Positions 18,215 to 25,455 of a stretch of 64,000 nt of DNA are shown piece by piece. This stretch comes from an uncultured Desulfuromonadales bacterium. Its GTDB lineage: Bacteria; Desulfobacterota; Desulfuromonadia; Desulfuromonadales; Geopsychrobacteraceae. Position 1 is the first letter of the stretch; every line of letters begins with the position of its first letter. The notes under the pieces were generated by a model. It searched no databases, had not been told where the DNA came from, and worked only from the letters and a program-made list of their open reading frames with translations. Position numbers and translations under genes: made by a program. Where the stretch lies: positions 62,001 through 126,000 of the forward strand of contig CALZHQ010000001.1 in NCBI GenBank assembly GCA_945787295.1, in the 5' to 3' direction.

Positions 18215-18242
18215 ACTATACAACATGATCGTCGCATGTCAA
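18215..18242 (-). promoter_or_regulatory. Sigma-70 promoter of the HU/IHF gene with an overlapping dyad
   Basis: On the minus strand TTGACA (18237-18242) and TATAGT (18215-18220) are separated by 16 bp. The dyad GTTGTA-N7-TACAAC (18206-18224) covers the -10 box, so a repressor, possibly the protein itself, could bind there. Confidence 0.7.
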
Positions 18243-18288
18243 CAAGAGCGGCATAATTTCAGATATTTAAGCGCTGCTGTGATTAAGG

Positions 18289-18855
18289 TTAAATGATTGT
18301 AAAGGGTGACAGTGTCCAGATCACTTTGGCGTCGGAGTCGCCAACGTTGTCCCAACGATGCGGCAGATGGGATTTAAAACTGAGGCTGTCTCCCGCTTCC
18401 AGATTATAGATTTCATCGACGATTTTAACTTGCAACCGCCCCTCCAGCAGGTAGATCAACTCATCGCCTGGATGGTACATGTTCTGCTCACCGCTGGTGC
18501 CCCCTCTTTCCACCGTACAGAAGAAAGACATGAATTGCGGATCACGCAAACCAGAGGTAAAGGATTCGGTGTGCATATTGTGCTCGTCATCATAGACAGT
18601 TTTATCGCGCTCGCCAGGCCGCGTATGAACGACCTCGTGCGAGGTTGAAACATCCTCGACGAAATAGTTGATGCTTTTATCGAACACCGTAGCCAGGCGC
18701 ATTAATATCTCGACCGAGGGGATCGTCAAACCACGTTCGATGCGCGATATCATATTTGAAGAGACCTGCGACTTTTCCGCCAGGACCTGAATCGTCATAT
18801 CCTGTTTCAGGCGGATCTCTTTAAGTTTTTTGCCGACTATTTTCTTGATTTGCAT
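18289..18855 (-). CDS. XRE-family regulator with C-terminal cupin domain (paralogue A)
   Basis: This is a 188-residue transcription factor. Residues ~5-65 form a Cro/C1-type helix-turn-helix (LKEIRLKQDMTIQVLAEKSQ, VSSNMISRIERGLTIPS). Residues ~110-185 form a small-molecule-binding cupin (HPGDELIYLLEGRLQV, SFKSHLPHRWDN with His ligands). This architecture is typical of PuuR/SutR-like regulators that sense a metabolite. It is 43 bp from a close paralogue. The ligand and target genes are unknown. Confidence 0.88.
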   Translation of the reverse strand: MQIKKIVGKKLKEIRLKQDMTIQVLAEKSQVSSNMISRIERGLTIPSVEILMRLATVFDKSINYFVEDVSTSHEVVHTRPGERDKTVYDDEHNMHTESFTSGLRDPQFMSFFCTVERGGTSGEQNMYHPGDELIYLLEGRLQVKIVDEIYNLEAGDSLSFKSHLPHRWDNVGDSDAKVIWTLSPFTII

Positions 18856-18898
18856 TAATTCTCTCCGTCCTCACACACTGCCGGCAGGCAGCAAAATA

Positions 18899-19459
18899 TT
18901 ATACATTTGGCGGGGGCGACACGATCCAGAGGATGCGTGTCTGTCCGCTGCCGGTATTACGCCAGCGATGTGGAAGCGATGCTTTAAAGCCGATCGAGTC
19001 TCCCACATCGAGCTGGTAGGTCTCCCCTTCAATAATAAATTCCAAGCGCCCCTCCAGAACCATGGCGAATTCTTCGCCGGTGTGCACCATGCCACCCTCA
19101 CCGCTGTCACAGCCAGGCTCGAGAGTGTCGACAAAAACAGAAAAACCAGGATCACGGAGACCCTGGGTCAGGCTGGTTATCTGGTGTTTGTCTTCAAAAA
19201 AGAAGATCGGCTCGCCCTGGCCTGCAGGGGTAAAAATAACCGTACTCCCCTTTTCTGCCTCTTCAACGAAATAACTGATGCTCAAGCCGAGCGCATCCGC
19301 CAGCTTCATCAGGATCTCTACGGACGGCGTTGTCAAGCCCCGCTCAATCCGTGAAATCATATTGGAAGAGACCCGCGACATTTCAGCGAGTTCCTGAATG
19401 GTTTTATCCCGCTTCAAGCGTGACGACTTGAGCTTCCTGCCGATTAATTTTTTGACCAT
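18899..19459 (-). CDS. XRE-family regulator with C-terminal cupin domain (paralogue B)
   Basis: This protein has about 186 residues. The ATG at 19459 is preferred over 19501 because it has a GGAG ribosome site and aligns with the start of paralogue A. The N-terminal helix-turn-helix (LKSSRLKRDKTIQELAEMSR, VSSNMISRIERGLTTPS) is almost the same as in A. The cupin keeps HTGEEFAMVLEGRLEF and SLPHRWRN. The recognition helices are nearly identical, so the two may share operators, while the differing cupins could sense different ligands. It is divergent from bioB, with about 210 bp between the starts. Confidence 0.88.
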   Translation of the reverse strand: MVKKLIGRKLKSSRLKRDKTIQELAEMSRVSSNMISRIERGLTTPSVEILMKLADALGLSISYFVEEAEKGSTVIFTPAGQGEPIFFFEDKHQITSLTQGLRDPGFSVFVDTLEPGCDSGEGGMVHTGEEFAMVLEGRLEFIIEGETYQLDVGDSIGFKASLPHRWRNTGSGQTRILWIVSPPPNV

Positions 19460-19582
19460 TTCACAACACTCCAGAGGAATTTTAAAAACCCGTTCTATCA
19501 TTTGTGATACAGGCTGTCAATCCTATATGAGATATCTGGAACAAGAAATGGTAGTACACATAAGGTAACTGTGCATGCCTGC

Positions 19583-19620
19583 CGCTTGTCAACCTTGTCC
19601 ATCCGCCAGGTTGACAAGCG
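19583..19620 (+). promoter_or_regulatory. BirA (biotin repressor) operator
   Basis: A perfect 12-bp inverted repeat (19583-19594 and 19609-19620) contains TTGTCAACC-N14-GGTTGACAA. This is one base per arm from the BirA consensus TTGTAAACC-N14-GGTTTACAA, with the standard spacing. It lies immediately upstream of bioB and covers the -35 box. Regulation by biotinyl-5'-AMP-bound BirA is a strong inference. Confidence 0.88.
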
Positions 19621-19639
19621 GTTAATTTCAAGCTACCCT
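19611..19639 (+). promoter_or_regulatory. Promoter of bioBD
   Basis: TTGACA (19611-19616) lies within the right arm of the BirA operator and is followed after 17 bp by TACCCT (19634-19639), a modest -10 box. Repressor binding would block the -35 box directly. Confidence 0.6.
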
Positions 19640-19669
19640 GCCGCGACATCACGAGGAGGTATGTTCGAA

Positions 19670-20620
19670 ATGAGTCGAAAAGCAGATACGTATATTGAAA
19701 AGTCATTGGCCGGCGAAGCCTTGAATCAGTCAGAGGCACTGCAAATCCTGTCCGCACAAGGGGCAGAATTCACCGAATTTATCGCCGGGGCTCATTGCAT
19801 CAAGGAGACCCACCTCGGCAACCGCATCGACCTCTGTTCGATCATCAATGCCAAGTCGGGACGCTGCTCTGAAAATTGCAGTTTCTGTGCGCAATCGGCC
19901 CATCACCAGACCGAAGCGCCGGTCTACCCGCTCAAGTCGGTTGCCGAAATCGTTCAGGGTGCTCACCAGGCACAGCAGGAAGGCAACCACTGCTACGGCA
20001 TCGTCACCAGCGGCACCCGCATCGAGCCGGGCGAAGAATTCGAACAGATCCTGACGGCGATCCGCCAGATCAAGCAGGAAACGGCAATCGATCCGTCCGC
20101 CTCACTCGGCATTCTCGATGCGCAAAGCGCCAGAGCGCTGGCCGCCGCGGGGTGCAAGACCTATCATCACAATCTGGAGACTTCCCGCTCATTCTTCCCG
20201 CAAATCTGTACGACCCACGATTACGAGGATGACGTCAACACCGTCCGGGTTGCCAAGGCGGCCGGGATGGAGGTCTGCTGTGGCGGTATTTTCGGTCTCG
20301 GCGAATCCCTCGAACAGCGGATCGAGATGGGCATGACCTTGCGTGAGCTGGACGTTGATTCTGTGCCGCTGAATTTCCTCAATCCAATTTCCGGCACGCC
20401 GCTTCAGGATGCGAACCTTTTGACGCCGATGGACTGCTTACGGATCATCTGCCTCTATCGCTACCTGCTCCCGAAAAAACGGATAACAGTTTGCGGCGGC
20501 CGGGAGAAGAACCTGCGCGAGTTTCAGTCCTGGATCTTCATCGCAGGAGCCAGCGGCACAATGGTCGGCAATTACCTGACGACTACCGGTCGCGACCGTG
20601 TGAAACCGATCTGCAGATGA
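19670..20620 (+). CDS. bioB: Biotin synthase, with a probable frameshift at the very 3' end
   Basis: This radical SAM enzyme inserts sulfur into dethiobiotin to make biotin. The CxxxCxxC motif is visible in CSENCSFCAQSAHH, and the downstream YHHNLETS, GGIFGLGES and PLNFLNP motifs are intact. The ATG at 19670 has GAGGAGGT 9 nt upstream; the ATG at 19661 is too close. As read, the protein has 316 residues and ends abnormally at GRDRVKPICR. Adding one base near 20600 would give GRDRCETDLQMIEDAEVRINACG, the family's usual ending, with a stop at 20656-20658 overlapping bioD. The core is unaffected, so the enzyme may work either way. Confidence 0.93.
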   Translation: MSRKADTYIEKSLAGEALNQSEALQILSAQGAEFTEFIAGAHCIKETHLGNRIDLCSIINAKSGRCSENCSFCAQSAHHQTEAPVYPLKSVAEIVQGAHQAQQEGNHCYGIVTSGTRIEPGEEFEQILTAIRQIKQETAIDPSASLGILDAQSARALAAAGCKTYHHNLETSRSFFPQICTTHDYEDDVNTVRVAKAAGMEVCCGGIFGLGESLEQRIEMGMTLRELDVDSVPLNFLNPISGTPLQDANLLTPMDCLRIICLYRYLLPKKRITVCGGREKNLREFQSWIFIAGASGTMVGNYLTTTGRDRVKPICR

Positions 20621-20644
20621 TTGAAGACGCCGAGGTCAGAATCA

Positions 20645-21370
20645 ATGCCTGCGGCTGAGACGACCAAAGGCCTTTTCATCACCGGAACCGACACCGGTGT
20701 CGGCAAGACGCTGGTCGCCGCGGCACTGGCACGTGTGCTGCGGCAAAAAGGACTGAAAATCGGCGTAATGAAGCCGGCGGAAACCGGCGTTCCAGACTGC
20801 CGACGCCTGGGCCCTGACGGGACCTTGCTCAAATGGGCCGCAGACTCGTCCTTAACGGACGATCAGATCTGCCCCTACCGGTTAAAGGCCCCGCTGGCGC
20901 CGGCGGTCGCGGCCTCACGGGAGCAGCAACGCATCAATTACAGTGAGTTGCTCGAACAGGCACAAGCAATCATCGCCGAACACGACTTCACGATTATCGA
21001 AGGGGCTGGTGGCTTGATGGTGCCATTGGCCGGCGGGCTGTTGATGGCCGACTTCGCCAAAGCTCTTGCACTGCCCGTTGTGGTGGTTTGCCGTCCGAAC
21101 CTCGGGACAATCAATCATACCCTGCTGACCCTGTTTGCCGCCCGCAATCTCGATCTGCAGATTGCAGGTTATCTCATCAATAACATGCCGAAAGAAAAAG
21201 GGCTGGCGGAAGAGACTGCGCCGCATTCGCTGGCATCAATGACGATGGATGAGTTGTTGGGGATTTTGCAGCAGGCTGAAGGGGATGATCGTCAGAAAGT
21301 GGAAAGTCTGGCGGAACAACTGCTCAGCATGCCGACCTACCCTTTGCTGGCGCGCCACCTGCCGAGTTGA
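20645..21370 (+). CDS. bioD: Dethiobiotin synthetase
   Basis: This protein of about 241 residues is a P-loop enzyme that closes the ureido ring of dethiobiotin from diaminopelargonic acid, CO2 and ATP. The Walker A variant GTDTGVGKT lies at the N-terminus and VMKPAETG follows, then the EGAGGLMVPL motif, all as in BioD. The ATG at 20645 with GAGGT upstream is chosen over a TTG at 20621. The repaired bioB frame would overlap it by 14 bases, suggesting coupling. With bioB it completes the last two steps of biotin synthesis. bioF and bioA are not in this window. Confidence 0.92.
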   Translation: MPAAETTKGLFITGTDTGVGKTLVAAALARVLRQKGLKIGVMKPAETGVPDCRRLGPDGTLLKWAADSSLTDDQICPYRLKAPLAPAVAASREQQRINYSELLEQAQAIIAEHDFTIIEGAGGLMVPLAGGLLMADFAKALALPVVVVCRPNLGTINHTLLTLFAARNLDLQIAGYLINNMPKEKGLAEETAPHSLASMTMDELLGILQQAEGDDRQKVESLAEQLLSMPTYPLLARHLPS

Positions 21371-21384
21371 ACCAGGGACTGCGT

Positions 21385-21678
21385 TCAGGCCTTGCGGGCG
21401 TCGCCGCAGGTCGGGCAGAACAGCCAGATGTTTCGCAGATTTTCACCGCAGGCACACTGGCCGAGCCTGTCCTGCCGTTTTTTCCGCAAGCGAACGACCA
21501 CTAACACAGCAGCGGCCAGCAGGTTGCAGCCGATCAGGATAATCGCCGGGGCACTGAATGACAGCAGCGAAGCCAGGGTACAATAGCCGCATTTGTACGA
21601 CCAGTAGTTATAGCCGATGATCGTCAGCGACAGGATAGCGACGAACAGAATGTAGGTCAGTTTCCGATGATTTATCAT
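21385..21678 (-). CDS. Small membrane protein with C-terminal zinc ribbon
   Basis: This protein has about 97 residues, using the ATG at 21678 whose codon overlaps the stop of the gene before it (ATGA). Two hydrophobic helices (residues ~8-25 and ~40-68) are followed by a basic stretch and a zinc ribbon CACGENLRNIWLFCPTCG at the C-terminus. No family name is recognised. It is the last gene of the HMA/FtrD/ABC operon, 14 bp from the converging bioD stop. Confidence 0.6.
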   Translation of the reverse strand: MINHRKLTYILFVAILSLTIIGYNYWSYKCGYCTLASLLSFSAPAIILIGCNLLAAAVLVVVRLRKKRQDRLGQCACGENLRNIWLFCPTCGDARKA

Positions 21679-21932
21679 GCGGCCTGCCTCTCTGACCCGG
21701 ATCCGCAGAACGGACAGTAGCTCTGCGTGACCAATTTCCCCCGATGACAACAGCTGCAGGACTCCCGCAAACGCTGCTGACAGTGCGGACAGACCAGCCA
21801 ATCGATGTCGACCGCCGCCCGGCAGGCCGGACAGGCGCAGCCCGAAACAGGCTCTTCATCGACCGGCGCATCCATCTCGCGCTGGATGATCCAGAGCAGC
21901 ACCGCCAGAGATATCAGTAAAAGCAGAATCAT
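21675..21932 (-). CDS. Small membrane-anchored double zinc-ribbon protein
   Basis: This 85-residue protein has one N-terminal membrane helix (residues 2-16) followed by four Cys pairs (CACPAC, CPHC, CSCC, CPFC). These predict two zinc ribbons facing one side of the membrane. No defined family is recognised. It lies just behind the ABC ATPase gene (2 bp) and overlaps the next zinc-ribbon gene, so it belongs to the same transcript. A role as metal chaperone or assembly factor for the transporter is a guess from context. Confidence 0.6.
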   Translation of the reverse strand: MILLLLISLAVLLWIIQREMDAPVDEEPVSGCACPACRAAVDIDWLVCPHCQQRLRESCSCCHRGKLVTQSYCPFCGSGSERQAA

Positions 21933-21934
21933 GT

Positions 21935-22642
21935 TTAACCTGCCTGGGCCAAAGCCTTCGGTTCGCGCAACTGGTCTTCTGCGACCCGCCCGTCACGCAA
22001 TACAACAGTTCGGTCAAAATAAGGGCGGTTTTCAACATTATGGGTCACCATCAAAATGGTTTGACCCTCCGAGTTCAACTGCTGGAATAGATCCATAATC
22101 TCACGGCTGGTGCTGCTGTCGAGGCTGCCGGTCGGCTCGTCCGCCAGGATCAATGGCGGCGCATTGACCAGCGCACGGGCGATCGCCACCCGCTCCTGTT
22201 CGCCACCGGAGAGCTGCGTCGGCAAATGGTTGAAACGCTGCCCCAGGCCGACCCGCTCCAGCACCTGGCTGGCCATTTCGCGCTTTTCTTTTACGGAAAT
22301 ATTCTTCACCGCCAGCGGCAGCATGACGTTTTCCCGCGCGGTCAGGTAAGGGATCAGGTTGAAGGCCTGAAACACGAAGCCGAGATATTCGCGACGGAAA
22401 TCAGCCCGTTTTTCACTTGATAACGCGTAGAGATCGATCTCATCGATCACCACCTGTCCTTCGCTTGGCCGGCAGAGTCCGCCAAGGATCGACAAGAGAG
22501 TACTTTTCCCCGAGCCGGAAGGACCCATGACGCCGAGGAAAACGCCTTCTTTGATTTTCAGGCTGACATGGTCGAGGGCGACGATGCAGTCGGCCTCATT
22601 ACAGTAGGTTTTTCGCAGGTTCTGAATATCGAGAAATGCCAT
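21935..22642 (-). CDS. ABC transporter ATP-binding protein, MacB/LolD type
   Basis: This protein of about 235 residues has all ABC motifs: Walker [10 protein letters not shown], signature [15 protein letters not shown], Walker [13 protein letters not shown] and the H-loop THN. The sequence is closest in style to the MacB/LolD/FtsE group that partners FtsX-like permeases. The ATG at 22642 is preferred over a TTG one codon earlier. It directly follows the permease gene. Such pairs often act as mechanotransmission pumps rather than classical importers. Confidence 0.9.
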   Translation of the reverse strand: MAFLDIQNLRKTYCNEADCIVALDHVSLKIKEGVFLGVMGPSGSGKSTLLSILGGLCRPSEGQVVIDEIDLYALSSEKRADFRREYLGFVFQAFNLIPYLTARENVMLPLAVKNISVKEKREMASQVLERVGLGQRFNHLPTQLSGGEQERVAIARALVNAPPLILADEPTGSLDSSTSREIMDLFQQLNSEGQTILMVTHNVENRPYFDRTVVLRDGRVAEDQLREPKALAQAG

Positions 22643-22660
22643 CAATTTATCCTTCAGGTC

Positions 22661-23818
22661 CTAGAGGGCGCGCAAAGCTTCAGTCGGATCGAGGCGGCTG
22701 GCGTGCAGCGCCGGATAGAACGACGCAAGACAGCCGACAACAACCGCCAAGCTGACCGCCAGCCCCGCCAGTATCGGATTCCACTGCAGCATTACGTGGT
22801 GCTCGGTCATAAATGGCAGGATCGCCCAGGTCGCGCCGATGCCGCTGAAATAACCGAGCAGCCCGGCCAGCAGGCTGACCACGACAGATTCGAACAGGAT
22901 CAGTTTCATCACGTGCGAGCGGCGGAATCCGAGCGCCCGGAAGATGCCGATTTCACGAGTCCGCTCATTGACCGAACCCATCATGGTGACAAAAACCACC
23001 AGTCCACCGATCAACACCACCACGGCGGCAATCGCCAACGAAAAGGCGCGAAACTGGTCGAGCGCGTGCATACGGGTTTTAACCACCTGCTGAATCGCGT
23101 TAACGTCGACGCCGGGCAGGACCTCGCTGATCTGATTGACCATATCGCTAACCGGGCAGTCGGCGCACAACGCAGCAACTTCGACCAGAGAGACAACCCC
23201 CGGCTTATTCAGCACGCGTTGGGCCGTCGGCAGAGAGCCGATCAGCAGTTGATCATCCTGCGAACCGGTCTTTTCCAACACGCCGCTGATCGTGAACTGC
23301 TCGCCGGAGATATCGAGCGCGTCGCCGGGGCTTAGAGCCAGCTTCGCTGCGACAGCGCTGCCGATAACCAGTTCATTCTCAGCAGTGACCGGTTGACCGA
23401 TGATCGACCACCAGCGTTTCAGGTGAAATTCCTTGTCAGCATCAACGCCCATCAGCAACACCCGTTCACTGCCGATATTCACAGCGCCAAGCACCTTGGG
23501 GGCGACCGCGGCGATATTCCGGTTGTTGCGAATGGTGCCGATCTTCTCCAGATCGGCCTGGTAGATCTCCGTCGGGTCGAGAGAGACGCCGCCCAGGGTT
23601 ATTCCGCCATAGCTGAGCGACAAATTGTCGCTGCGCGGGGTGATCAGGATATTGGCTCCGTAGTTCTCCATCTTGTGCTGCACATCCGCCGTCAGGGCGG
23701 AGGACAGGGAGATCAGGGTGACCACGGTGGCGACGCCGATCAGCAGGCCGATGACCAGAAAGGCCATGCGGCTCTTCCGGCGGCGCAGATTATTGAAGGC
23801 GATAGAACTAAGCTTCAT
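22661..23818 (-). CDS. FtsX/MacB-like ABC transporter permease
   Basis: This 385-residue protein has one N-terminal membrane helix (~18-40), a large periplasmic domain (~45-260) and three C-terminal helices (~265-380). This is the FtsX/MacB topology, with a VNERTREIGIFRALGF-type motif before helix 3. The periplasmic part contains a Cys pair (ALCADCPVSD) that could bind metal. It is adjacent to its ATPase and to an FtrD-like gene, as in the Campylobacter cj1660-1663 region linked to the P19/Ftr1 iron system. The substrate here is inferred to be metal-related only from neighbours. Confidence 0.85.
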   Translation of the reverse strand: MKLSSIAFNNLRRRKSRMAFLVIGLLIGVATVVTLISLSSALTADVQHKMENYGANILITPRSDNLSLSYGGITLGGVSLDPTEIYQADLEKIGTIRNNRNIAAVAPKVLGAVNIGSERVLLMGVDADKEFHLKRWWSIIGQPVTAENELVIGSAVAAKLALSPGDALDISGEQFTISGVLEKTGSQDDQLLIGSLPTAQRVLNKPGVVSLVEVAALCADCPVSDMVNQISEVLPGVDVNAIQQVVKTRMHALDQFRAFSLAIAAVVVLIGGLVVFVTMMGSVNERTREIGIFRALGFRRSHVMKLILFESVVVSLLAGLLGYFSGIGATWAILPFMTEHHVMLQWNPILAGLAVSLAVVVGCLASFYPALHASRLDPTEALRAL

Positions 23819-23837
23819 CGGAATTCAGTCCTTAATC

Positions 23838-24356
23838 TCAGCCGCCGAAATACCAGGCGCCGGAGAGCAGGTCGCGTTCATTGATGACCAGTTGACTGCC
23901 TTCGATCCGCCGCATCAGCGGTGCCGGATTGCAGCCACCTTTGACCTCATTGATCATGTCGGTGTGGAATCTCATATTGCAGTTGTTGCAGACCATCTGG
24001 TCGCCTTCCTGCCGGTAACCCTTCTTCGCCTTGTAGCAGACATCGCAGGTATCGAATGCGGCCCGCATCACGCCGTCGACGCTTTTCACAACGAAGAATT
24101 TGATTTCCCCCTTGCTGGTCGCGATGTTGAAGAAATGGGCCTGACCGTCTTCGACCTGCGCCAGAGGGATGCGCACCTCACCGTTCTGCAGCTGGACCGA
24201 AGCCTGGCTGTCGGTCGCTCCCTGTCCCATCACCAGAAAACCGGCAACCGCTGCAACCGCGACAACCACGGCCAGCAGGGCGACGATCTTGCCCATACCG
24301 CCCTTCTTGTCGGAGTTGGTGAACTGCTCTTTCTTATCCTGACGTTCCTTACTCAT
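23838..24356 (-). CDS. FtrD-like (DUF2318) membrane-anchored metal/Fe-S protein
   Basis: This 172-residue protein has a charged cytoplasmic N-terminus, one membrane helix (~22-44) and a periplasmic DUF2318 domain. Cys pairs CDVC and CNNC with MRFH, and a later GGCNP, are the expected ligands of this family (Pfam FtrD-like). The family accompanies Ftr1/P19 ferrous iron uptake and is thought to carry or transfer electrons or metal. No Ftr1 or P19 gene is present in this window. It lies between the HMA gene and the ABC permease. Confidence 0.8.
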   Translation of the reverse strand: MSKERQDKKEQFTNSDKKGGMGKIVALLAVVVAVAAVAGFLVMGQGATDSQASVQLQNGEVRIPLAQVEDGQAHFFNIATSKGEIKFFVVKSVDGVMRAAFDTCDVCYKAKKGYRQEGDQMVCNNCNMRFHTDMINEVKGGCNPAPLMRRIEGSQLVINERDLLSGAWYFGG

Positions 24357-24405
24357 GCCTTAACTCCCTGTGTTTTTTGGGTGATAGCTGAATTATCAAT
24401 CTGAA

Positions 24406-25278
24406 CTAACCGCAACAACCGCCACCGCAGCCGCTACCGCCAGCACCGCCGAGGGTCTGTTTGAGGCCGGCATCATAGATGACGACCGGTGCCGACCCGA
24501 CCAGGTTCTGGAACCACTGATTGAAACGGACCTGACGCTGACTTGGCTGCTTTACATCGACCAGCACGTGCTCCTCGATGTTGCGATTGATAATCATATC
24601 TTCCTTGGTCTGCTGGAAAAACAACTCTTCAGATCCGTAACTGTTCTGAATGTAGGCATCCAGGTTCGGCTTTTTCTGTCGCAATTGTTTGATCTGCAGA
24701 TCGACTTCGTAATCCTGCACGACAACCAGGTTGCGTTCGGCATCGGCCAGCATCAGCTTACGCTGCATCAACCCCTGCCAGGCCTGGCTGATGACCTGCG
24801 ACGGAGCTTCAGGCCGCGCGGAGAGGCCGGCGGTGCGCAGCCGCTGCTCGACGACCTGATTGAAATCGTCCCGCGCCACCAGCTGATCACCGACCTTGGC
24901 CACATAGATTTCCGCCAGCTGTGCTTGCTCGGCTTGCAGCGATTGATATTGCTGTGCCGTGAGTTGGCGCAGAACCGAAGCGGGATAGCCGGCCGCCGTA
25001 ATCACCTGGGCGATATTCGCCGAGTCGGTTTTGCCCGGATCAAAAGTGATCTGACTGCGCCCAGTGGTGACGCTGACATCGACCGAACGGACACCATCGA
25101 TCTTCTCGACGGCCTCGGTGATCGTTGCCACGCAGGAACCGCAGGTCATTTTCTTCACGTTCAGCTCTGCCAGGGCGAGATCGGAGTCGGCGTTAGAGTT
25201 GGTCGAGAAAAAAGCCACCCCGGCAACAACGGCGGCGATAAGCAGACCGGCGGAAACGAACAGACCTTTTCTTTTCAT
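24406..25278 (-). CDS. Heavy-metal-associated (HMA) domain fused to a SurA-N-like chaperone region
   Basis: This protein has about 290 residues. The ATG at 25278 has a GAGG ribosome site and is preferred over 25290. A signal or anchor helix (~5-27) is followed by an HMA domain (~38-105) with the metal-binding motif MTCGSC. Residues ~125-265 resemble the SurA N-terminal chaperone domain (KVGDQLVARDDFNQVV, MQRKLMLADAERN), without a PPIase domain. The C-terminus ends in a Cys/Gly cluster, GCGGGCCG. This combination suggests a periplasmic metal-binding delivery protein. It is the first gene of the six-gene operon, with a candidate operator about 120-160 bp upstream. Confidence 0.75.
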   Translation of the reverse strand: MKRKGLFVSAGLLIAAVVAGVAFFSTNSNADSDLALAELNVKKMTCGSCVATITEAVEKIDGVRSVDVSVTTGRSQITFDPGKTDSANIAQVITAAGYPASVLRQLTAQQYQSLQAEQAQLAEIYVAKVGDQLVARDDFNQVVEQRLRTAGLSARPEAPSQVISQAWQGLMQRKLMLADAERNLVVVQDYEVDLQIKQLRQKKPNLDAYIQNSYGSEELFFQQTKEDMIINRNIEEHVLVDVKQPSQRQVRFNQWFQNLVGSAPVVIYDAGLKQTLGGAGGSGCGGGCCG

Positions 25279-25395
25279 CAACAACCTCATGTTTTATAGA
25301 GAAAATTTCCTGTTAGATTTTCATGGATCATGCCAACTGAGTCGGTGGCAGAAGCAGCTGATTTTACTTAAAAGGGGATGCTGAAGAGAACAAGA

Positions 25396-25434
25396 TTGCA
25401 GAATATCCAACAGCGCGTTGCAGAATATTCTGCA
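25396..25434. promoter_or_regulatory. Candidate double operator upstream of the HMA operon
   Basis: TTGCAGAATAT occurs twice in direct order, at 25396-25406 and 25418-25428, exactly 22 bp (two helical turns) apart. The second copy is part of a perfect 16-bp palindrome TGCAGAATATTCTGCA (25419-25434). It lies between the kinase stop and the HMA start. The regulator is unknown, and a metal sensor would fit the context. Confidence 0.45.
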
Positions 25435-25455
25435 GCACGGGCGGTTGCCGCCGAC

